A stretch of DNA of 36,121 nucleotides, taken from positions 1 to 36,121 of the forward strand of contig CADBKF010000018.1 of NCBI GenBank assembly GCA_902795195.1. The letters run 5' to 3'. Below are positions 30,100-36,121 of the stretch, piece by piece. Source of the DNA: Oscillospiraceae bacterium. GTDB lineage: Bacteria > Bacillota > Clostridia > Oscillospirales > Oscillospiraceae. Position numbers and translations under genes: made by a program. The notes under the pieces are model-generated. The model saw nothing but the letters and a program-made list of their open reading frames with translations, ran no database searches and was not told the origin of the DNA. Numbering within the stretch: position 1 is the first letter of the stretch; each line of letters opens with the position of its first letter.

Positions 30100-31590
30100 T
30101 CAGGCGTTTTCGGCAAGCTCCTGCTTGGCAGCTTCCTTTTTCTCGGCGATGCGCTTCTGCACATTCACCATCTCAGCCTTGTCGAGCTTGCAGCTGCGCA
30201 TGGCCAGCAGCGTGCAGATAAAGCCCAGAATTGCCAGGCCGAAGCGGAGGAACAGGGTCATCCAGAACACGCCCGAGGTCGCAGGATCGTCCGGCTGGGG
30301 CATGGTGGCGGTGTAGCCGATCAGGGCCACGCAGGCCGTGGCGATGGCGGCGGAGAAGGAGGAGACGATCTTGTCGATCAGGCTGTAGGTGCCGGAGACG
30401 ACGGCCGGGATGTACTTGCCGCTGCGGTCGAGCTCATAGTCGATGAGGTCGGCCATGAAGCCGGTGTTGGCGGTGGTGACGCCCATGGAGAAGCCGTTGA
30501 CCGCAAAGGTCAGCAAGACGAAGATCATCTTAAAGGCGATCGAGCCGGAGATCGCCGTGGTGCCCACGGTGAAGCGGGTGATGATGAAGAACACGATCAT
30601 GGCGATGTTGGCCAGGATGCTGTAGCGGGTCCAGGCAACGATGGACTCCTTGTTGCCGTGCTTGCCGGCATAGCGGGCGCCCAGGATCGCAAAGATGATG
30701 GAGGGGAACATGCCGATGGCGCTGAGCGTGGTGCCCAGGCCGATGTCGCCGATCAGGATGCCGTTGAGCATGGTGCTCACGATGGAGGCCGAGGCGGCCT
30801 GCTGGGCGATCTTGTCGGAGGAGGCGGAGATGATGTAGCTCTGCAGGGGCTTGTTCTTGGACAGAACGTTCCACATATCCTTGAACTTCAGGCGCTCGCG
30901 CTTGCCGATGCCCTTGAAGTTCTCGGGCTTGTCGTAGGCGGAGATGCCGATGCACACCAGGACGACGCCGATGAAGGAGATGCCGACGCACAGCCAGGTC
31001 ACGACGTTCAGGAAGGTCTGATTGAAGCTGCCGCCGAAGGAGGGCATCAGCACGGTGTAGACCACAATGTTGAGCGCCATCGGGGTGATGTAGTTCAGGG
31101 CCGTCTGCCACACGCCGACGGTGGGGCGCTGCTTGGGATCGTTGGTCATGAGCGCGGGCAGGGTCTGCGCGGTCATGTTCACGATGGTATAGCCGATGAC
31201 ATAGAGCATATAGCAGGCCAGGAACACCGGAATGCCGTGGCCCTTGCTGGAGAAGAAGTTGAACAGGCACAGAACGCCGGCGCTCTGGATGACCCAGCCG
31301 AGGATCATCAGGGGGCGGACCTTGCCGAACGGGGTGTTCACGCGGTCATACAGGAAGGCAAGCAGCGGGTCGGTGATGGCGTCAAAAATACGGGTGAAGG
31401 TCAGAAGGCCGCCGACCACCAGGGTCGCGATGCCGTAGCCGATGCTGGCCGAGTAGCTGGCCAGGCCGATGAGGAAGTACATAGCCATGCCGTTGAAGGC
31501 GTTGAAGGCCACGAGGATGATTTGCCAGAGCTTTGCGCGGCGATACTGGACGCCGTCGAGCTGGCTTGCAGTGAGTTTTTCTTTTGCCAT
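30100..31590 (-). CDS. GPH-family cation-sugar symporter (MFS superfamily)
   Basis: A 496-residue membrane protein with about twelve hydrophobic helices. GPH landmarks are AFNAFNGMAMYFLIGL near the N-terminus, TFTRIFDAITDPLLAFLYDRV (the RxxDAxxDP motif of cation-melibiose/glucuronide symporters), and GFMADLIDYELDRSGKYIPAVVSG (second-half DxxDYxE motif). It imports a glycoside or uronide coupled to Na+ or H+. AAAAAGGAG lies before the ATG at 31590; the longer open frame upstream overlaps the rhamnosidase end and is rejected. It is the only transporter in locus 2, so substrate choice (short oligosaccharides or glucuronides) depends on it. Confidence 0.88.
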   Translation of the reverse strand: MAKEKLTASQLDGVQYRRAKLWQIILVAFNAFNGMAMYFLIGLASYSASIGYGIATLVVGGLLTFTRIFDAITDPLLAFLYDRVNTPFGKVRPLMILGWVIQSAGVLCLFNFFSSKGHGIPVFLACYMLYVIGYTIVNMTAQTLPALMTNDPKQRPTVGVWQTALNYITPMALNIVVYTVLMPSFGGSFNQTFLNVVTWLCVGISFIGVVLVCIGISAYDKPENFKGIGKRERLKFKDMWNVLSKNKPLQSYIISASSDKIAQQAASASIVSTMLNGILIGDIGLGTTLSAIGMFPSIIFAILGARYAGKHGNKESIVAWTRYSILANIAMIVFFIITRFTVGTTAISGSIAFKMIFVLLTFAVNGFSMGVTTANTGFMADLIDYELDRSGKYIPAVVSGTYSLIDKIVSSFSAAIATACVALIGYTATMPQPDDPATSGVFWMTLFLRFGLAILGFICTLLAMRSCKLDKAEMVNVQKRIAEKKEAAKQELAENA

Positions 31591-31639
31591 GGTTCGATTC
31601 TCCTTTTTGTTTTTTTGGTTTTTATGTTCAGGGGTTTGC

Positions 31640-34267
31640 TCACAGATGATGTTCGCCCGGGCCGAGCGTGCGGGTGCTCCCGTCCGGCAGCGTGACGCCG
31701 GCTTCCGCGTTGGCCGGAATGACGACGTGATAACGGACGGTTCCGTCCTTCTCATAGTGCCAGCCGCTCACGATCTCGCCCAGCGGCGAGCGATAGCGGG
31801 CCTCGGCGCGGCCCAGCAGCGGGTTGGGCTGCGGCTTGATCTCGATTTTGCCGCGCGCGACGCGGATGCCGCAGACGCCGGAGAAGAGCCAGCCGCAGAT
31901 CGCACCCTTGGAATAGTGGTTGAGAGAGGCCTTGACCTCGCCCCTTTCGTTCACACCGTCCCATTCCTCCCAGATCGTGGTCGCGCCGTGCCGGACCTCG
32001 TACAGCCAGCTCGGCAGCGTGTCCTGCAGCAGCAGGCGGTAGGCGGTCTCCGTGTAGCCGTACTCGGCCAGCACCGGGCAGAGCTGCGGTGTGGAGAGAA
32101 AGCCCGTGTTGAGATGATAGCCGCTGCGGACCACCAGCTCGTTGAGCGCTGCGGCGGCCTGCCGCTTTTCCGCCTCGTCCAGCAGGTCAAAGTCGATCGC
32201 GCGGACATATTCGGCCTGCCGGTCGGAGACGATTTTGCCCTCCGGCGCGGCCAGGAAACGGAATGCCTTTTTGGCGCCCTCGGCCGTGGCGGCGTATGCC
32301 GCAGCCGCGGTCTGGTCGCCCAGAAGGCCGGAAATCTCGCCAAGCAGTCTGCCGGACAGCGCGTAATACGCGGTTGCGACCTTGCTCTGCGGCTTGCCCA
32401 TCTGCCCGATGGCGTCCACGTCCGGCTCGCACCACTCGCCGTAGTCCGTGCCGGTCTCGATGGCAAACTCGGCGTAGGGGTTTTCCGGGCCCTTGGGCGG
32501 GGCAAACTTCTTCATCATCTCCTGCAGCGCCTCCGGCGGCAGGTTTTTCAGCATGGTCCGGTACTGCTCGGGGATCGCGCTCACGTCCACGGCCGGCTGC
32601 TTGCTGGCGGCGCGGCTTTGCAGATACGCATACCAGCGGCGCATCATGTCGGCGTTTTCCTCCAAGATCCGCCTGTCGCCGGTGCGCAGCCAGATCGCCC
32701 AGGGGACCAGGATCGCGGCGTCGCCCCAGCCCACGGAGCCGGCAAGCAGCTCGGTCGTGAAGGTGGGACGGTTGTTTCTCGGCGCGATGTTTGCCACCTT
32801 GCCGTCCGGGTACTGATTCAGCCGGCACTCGCCCAGCCACTTGCGCACCACGGGCACGCAGTCCATCAGATAGAGCCCGGTGTCGATGAACACGCCCATG
32901 TCGCCGGTCCAGGCTGCCCGCTCGCGGGTGGGGCAGTCGGTGGGCACGTCGCAGAAATTGGACTTCATGCTCCACAGCGTGTTCTCCACGAGCCGGTTGA
33001 CCTCGGCGTTGTCGCAGTCGAACCAGCCCAGCCGCTCCATGTCGGAGTAGACCGCGACGGCGGTAAAGCGGGCATCGGTCAGCTCCGCGCTTGCTTCCAG
33101 CTTCGCGTAGCGGAAGCCCCAGATGGAAAATTTTGTCTTATAATGATTCAGGCCCTCCCTGCAGGTGTAGATCACCTGCTGCCGGGTGCCGCCCTCCTTG
33201 TGGCGCTTCCGGTCCTGGAAGTTCTCCTGCGTGAAATTGCCGTTTTCGTCGAGCGTCTCGCCGTGGGTCAGGGTGATCGTGTCGCCCGCGCGGGCGGTCA
33301 GCTCGAATTCGACATAGCCGGCCAGATTCTGCCCGAAGTCGATCACGGTCTCGCCGTTCGGCGTGCGAATCAGCATGCCGTCAAAGCGCTCGTGCTCGGT
33401 GACAGGCACGCAGTCGGCGCAGCAGAGGGTTTCGGTTCCGAAGCTTGCAGGCTTCACGCCGTGCCAGCCGGTCATAGGCTCACGCCGCGCGTCCACGACC
33501 TCGCCCTGCTGCATATCGTTGCTGCGGATCGGGCCCTCCTGCGTGGCCTCCCAGGTCTCGTCCGAGAGGCACACGGGCCTTCCGTCGGCCTCGAGCTGGA
33601 AGTAGAGCGCCACATCCGCGCCGTAGAGGTTCCGGTCGCCGTCCACGCCGGAGCAGCTGCGGTACCAGCCGTCGCCCAGGATCACCAGCACCTCGTTTTC
33701 GCCCGCCTGCAGCAGCGCGGAAACGTCGTAGGTCTGCACGTGCAGGCGCTTGTCATAGCTCGACGCGCCGGGGGCCAGGACGAAATCTCCCACACGCCGG
33801 CCGTTGATCCACGCCTCGTAAAGGCCGTGCGCCGTCACATACAGCCGCGCCGACTGCGCGCCGCCGTCCAGCAGAAAGCGTTTGCGCAGATAGCTTGCAG
33901 GCTTGTGCGCTTCCGGATCGCAGTCCGGCTCAGGGTTGATCCAGCCTGCAATATAGTCGCTTCTCTCCAGAAGCCCCATCTCGAAGAAGGCTTCCTCGCT
34001 CCAGGGGCCGGGTGCGCCGCTTTCATCCCAGAGGCGCACCTGCCAGCCGATGCGGTCCCGGCTGCGGAGGGGCCCCGGAAACACAACGGACATCTCTGCG
34101 CTCTGCACATGGCCGCTGCTCCAGATTTCTGTCTCGCCCAGGCAGGCGCGGACCGCAAAGGCTGTCTGCCGCAGTCCGTCCGAACAGAGCCAGCTCAGCC
34201 GGGGCTGCAGGGCGCCGATCCCGATCGGATCGCGCAGGTTTTCTGTCTTCAAAGAGATCGCTTTCAT
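31640..34267 (-). CDS. alpha-L-rhamnosidase, glycoside hydrolase family 78 (875 residues)
   Basis: Full-length GH78. Beta-sandwich modules (N-terminal about 1-100, then ARLYVTAHGLYEAWINGRRV) precede VIDFGQNLAGYVEFEL and an (alpha/alpha)6 barrel. The catalytic block DCPTRERAAWTGDMGVFID (Asp444, Glu449, Asp456) matches the Asp-Glu-Asp trio of characterised GH78 enzymes. TTIWEEWDG (Glu767/768) supplies the catalytic base. A C-terminal beta domain ends the protein. Unlike the 747-residue paralogue at 10584, the WTGD Asp is kept. No signal peptide, so it acts inside the cell on imported rhamnosides. It is the first gene of the operon, with AAGGAGG before the ATG and its own promoter. Confidence 0.92.
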   Translation of the reverse strand: MKAISLKTENLRDPIGIGALQPRLSWLCSDGLRQTAFAVRACLGETEIWSSGHVQSAEMSVVFPGPLRSRDRIGWQVRLWDESGAPGPWSEEAFFEMGLLERSDYIAGWINPEPDCDPEAHKPASYLRKRFLLDGGAQSARLYVTAHGLYEAWINGRRVGDFVLAPGASSYDKRLHVQTYDVSALLQAGENEVLVILGDGWYRSCSGVDGDRNLYGADVALYFQLEADGRPVCLSDETWEATQEGPIRSNDMQQGEVVDARREPMTGWHGVKPASFGTETLCCADCVPVTEHERFDGMLIRTPNGETVIDFGQNLAGYVEFELTARAGDTITLTHGETLDENGNFTQENFQDRKRHKEGGTRQQVIYTCREGLNHYKTKFSIWGFRYAKLEASAELTDARFTAVAVYSDMERLGWFDCDNAEVNRLVENTLWSMKSNFCDVPTDCPTRERAAWTGDMGVFIDTGLYLMDCVPVVRKWLGECRLNQYPDGKVANIAPRNNRPTFTTELLAGSVGWGDAAILVPWAIWLRTGDRRILEENADMMRRWYAYLQSRAASKQPAVDVSAIPEQYRTMLKNLPPEALQEMMKKFAPPKGPENPYAEFAIETGTDYGEWCEPDVDAIGQMGKPQSKVATAYYALSGRLLGEISGLLGDQTAAAAYAATAEGAKKAFRFLAAPEGKIVSDRQAEYVRAIDFDLLDEAEKRQAAAALNELVVRSGYHLNTGFLSTPQLCPVLAEYGYTETAYRLLLQDTLPSWLYEVRHGATTIWEEWDGVNERGEVKASLNHYSKGAICGWLFSGVCGIRVARGKIEIKPQPNPLLGRAEARYRSPLGEIVSGWHYEKDGTVRYHVVIPANAEAGVTLPDGSTRTLGPGEHHL

Positions 34268-34296
34268 CGTCCGTCCTCCTTGTATCTTCTGACGCT

Positions 34297-34325
34297 ATTA
34301 TAAGGGAAATGCGAATCTCCGTAAA
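34297..34325 (-). promoter_or_regulatory. promoter of the GH78-GPH-GH2-epimerase-GH43 operon
   Basis: Read leftward, TTTACG (34320-34325) and a perfect TATAAT (34297-34302) are 17 bases apart, followed by AAGGAGG and the ATG at 34267. The imperfect -35 suits an activator such as the divergent AraC protein. Confidence 0.65.
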
Positions 34326-34366
34326 GCCAGCCGTTCCGAAAAAGTTACACTCATTCCGGAAAACTC

Positions 34367-34394
34367 TTGCTTTTTTTCTCCGGCCTGTTATAAT
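34367..34394 (+). promoter_or_regulatory. promoter of the AraC-family regulator gene
   Basis: TTGCTT (34367-34372) and TATAAT (34389-34394) are 16 bases apart. The ATG is 37 bases after the -10 box. Confidence 0.6.
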
Positions 34395-34430
34395 GATTAT
34401 ACAGAGGAATGGAAAGGAGCCGGCAGAGCG

Positions 34431-35666
34431 ATGGAAGGACAGATTACACGCAGTGAGCAAAACCTGCTGCTGTTGGAGGCGACGCTTCCGCCGAATGAAA
34501 AGTTTTATGTCTGGACCTATGGCTCCGACGGCAGCTTCATTGCCACCTCCTGCCCGGAGGAGGAGCGGGCCGTGCTCGAGGGCTGCTTCCGGATGTTCGG
34601 CGGGATCGAGAAGGCCCTCTCCTACCTGCGCGCGCAAGTAAGCGCCCCGCTTCTGATCGGATCGCCCATCGGCATGCAATGGGCCCTCACGCTGGAAACG
34701 GAGCGCAAACAGAGTCTGATTTTCGTGATGGGGCCGATCTTCTATACCCCGCCGGTGGAAGGGCAGCTTCGCGCCGCGCTTCGGCCCTATACCAACACCT
34801 TTGCGCGCGCGGGTCTGGTCCGTGCGTTGATCGCCCGCCTGCCGAATATGCCGGTGATTCCGCACGCGATCTTCATCCGCTATGTCACGATGGTGCACAA
34901 TATCCTGACCGGGCAGCAGATCGACGTGCAGGGCGTGCTGGCAGAGCCGAATGCCGGCGTGGCCAGCGCGGCTGCGCACCAGGAAAAGCGCGACCGCTCA
35001 AAGGTCTATCTGGCCGAGCGCGCCATGCTGAAAATGGTACGCAACGGGGATATCAATTACCAGCGCGCGCTGAACGTCAGCAGCAGCCTGAGCCCCGGCG
35101 TCCCGGTGCAGGGCCGCGACCCGCTGCAGCAGGCCAGGATCAGCATCATCGTGTTCACCACGCTGGTCAGCCGCGCCGCGATCGAGGGCGGGCTGAGCCC
35201 CGAGCTGGCCTACGCCCTGGGCGACTCCTACATCGAGGCCGCCGTCAACAGCAACGACACCGGAGAACTGAGCGCCCTGGCGCTGACCATGTATCACGAC
35301 TTTATCTACCGGGTGCACCACCTGCGCGCCAACCCGAACTACTCGCCCGCCATCCAGAAATGCTGCGATTACATCGAGCTGAGCCTGGACAAGCAGATCT
35401 CCATCTCGGACCTGGCCGCCCTGGCCGGGTACACGGACTACTATCTGACCGAGAAATTCAAAAAGGAGACCGGCGTTCCGCTGTTTCTCTACATCCGCTA
35501 TGCAAAAATCGAGCGGGCCAAGGTGTATCTGGAGTCCACCGACCTGCCGGTGAAGGAGATCGCGGAGCAGCTGGCCTTCAACACGCCCAATTACTTCATC
35601 AAATGCTTCCGCGAGGTCACCGGCTATTCCCCCGCGCAGTACCGCAAGCGGTTCAAAAAGCATTAG
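34431..35666 (+). CDS. AraC-family transcriptional regulator
   Basis: A 411-residue protein. The first about 290 residues are a sensor region with no cupin signature (FYVWTYGSDGSFIATSCPEEER, FVMGPIFYTPPVEGQL), of the PocR/GAF-like style seen in two-part AraC regulators of gut Firmicutes. The C-terminal about 100 residues are the AraC double HTH (ISISDLAALAGYTDYYLTEKF, KEIAEQLAFNTPNYFIKCF, then TGYSPAQYRKRF). AAAGGAG precedes the ATG. It is divergent from the five-gene rhamnoside operon and is the obvious candidate to control it in response to an intracellular or imported signal. Confidence 0.88.
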   Translation: MEGQITRSEQNLLLLEATLPPNEKFYVWTYGSDGSFIATSCPEEERAVLEGCFRMFGGIEKALSYLRAQVSAPLLIGSPIGMQWALTLETERKQSLIFVMGPIFYTPPVEGQLRAALRPYTNTFARAGLVRALIARLPNMPVIPHAIFIRYVTMVHNILTGQQIDVQGVLAEPNAGVASAAAHQEKRDRSKVYLAERAMLKMVRNGDINYQRALNVSSSLSPGVPVQGRDPLQQARISIIVFTTLVSRAAIEGGLSPELAYALGDSYIEAAVNSNDTGELSALALTMYHDFIYRVHHLRANPNYSPAIQKCCDYIELSLDKQISISDLAALAGYTDYYLTEKFKKETGVPLFLYIRYAKIERAKVYLESTDLPVKEIAEQLAFNTPNYFIKCFREVTGYSPAQYRKRFKKH

Positions 35667-35715
35667 GGGCCCTTTTCAAATCATACTGAATGGACGGCAG
35701 AAGCACGAAAGGAAT

Positions 35716-36121
35716 ATGGAGACCGATACTGACAAATTGAATCTTGACGAGGAAAAAATGATCATACTGATTACGGGTGCATCTCACACTGGAAAAACGC
35801 TTCTGGCACAAAAGATGCTCGAAAAATACAAATATCCGCCGGGTATCTGTGGCCGATCATACGGGAGATCGTGAGGACGGCGATCGAAAATAAACAGAAC
35901 CTCATCATTGAAGGCTGCTATATTCCATTTCATTGGAGACGGGATTTTGATGAGCGATATCTACAGTCGATTCAATTTGTCTGTCTCGCTATGAGCGAAA
36001 AATATATCGAGAACCATTTCGATGAGATCATTGGATATGAGTCGGAAATCGAAGCCAGGATGATTGATGCAGACTGTACGATAGATGGTCTTATAGAAGA
36101 CAACAGAAGTACCGTCGACGG
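35716..36121 (+). pseudogene. P-loop nucleoside/adenylate-kinase-like protein, internally deleted; runs off the window
   Basis: Starts ATG 35716 after GAAAGGA (or ATG 35758) and reads MIILITGASHTGKTLLAQKM, a Walker A at the N-terminus. Near 35840 the frame shifts: the original frame soon stops, while the next continues YLWPIIREIVRTAIENKQNL, IIEGCYIPFHWRRDFDERYL, VCLAMSEKYIENHF and EIIGYESEIEARM to the window end. The normal family protein has about 35-40 more residues (substrate-binding part) between the two pieces, so this is a deletion plus frameshift. The stretch is more AT-rich than the surrounding genes, which suggests transfer. Confidence 0.75.

Overview
The window looks like part of a chromosome from a GC-rich, anaerobic gut Firmicute, probably Oscillospirales/Clostridia. 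The basis is strong G/C preference at third codon positions in most genes, Gram-positive ribosome binding sites, clostridial protein types (a TnpV-type transposon protein, a TipAS-type MerR regulator, a GPH sugar symporter, Rbs-type sugar ABC genes, many plant-glycan hydrolases) and REP-like hairpins of a kind familiar from gut clostridia. No 16S rRNA or marker gene is present, so this placement is inference.

Layout. 1-2300: mobile-element debris (tnpV, long hairpins that may be an oriT remnant) and an Mrr-like type IV restriction endonuclease with its own promoter and operator-like dyad. 2296-3310: the 3' part of an IS5-type element fused to a GH78 rhamnosidase pseudogene that also has an internal deletion. 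3314-12827: glycan locus 1. An AraC regulator and a GH43 enzyme run leftward; a ribose/galactose-type ABC transporter (fused ATPase, permease, lipoprotein, second permease) and a GH78 rhamnosidase run rightward. 12841-14020: two gene remnants (GT1 glycosyltransferase, DUF438/PAS protein). 14339-14426: tRNA-Leu(CAG) with its own promoter and terminator. 14605-15035: a REP-like element amplified into a tandem array with a period of about 101 bp. 15118-19748: an NTF2-like/acetyltransferase/flavodoxin operon divergent from a LysR regulator, then a beta-lactamase-family lipoprotein and a MerR/TipAS regulator with a classic 19-bp-spacer promoter. 19749-20420: gene-free and rich in hairpins, including a 31-bp perfect inverted repeat. 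20420-25162: seven closely packed leftward genes (DUF5131, histidine phosphatase, nitroreductase, metallophosphoesterase, peptide deformylase, AAA ATPase, unknown protein). 25261-35666: glycan locus 2. A rightward AraC regulator diverges from a leftward operon GH78 - GPH symporter - GH2 - TIM-barrel epimerase - GH43/F5-8C. 35716-end: a P-loop kinase pseudogene, more AT-rich than its surroundings.

Working model. Both glycan loci centre on alpha-L-rhamnose removal. Locus 1 pairs it with an ABC importer, and one of its two rhamnosidases is dead. Locus 2 pairs it with a cation-sugar symporter, a GH2 enzyme carrying an N-x-K motif associated with uronic-acid recognition, and a GH43. That set would fit Rha-GlcA-Gal/Ara side chains of arabinogalactan or gum-arabic type, but the substrate assignment is inference. 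Four separate gene remnants, three of them with internal deletions, show that the region is being eroded by deletion.
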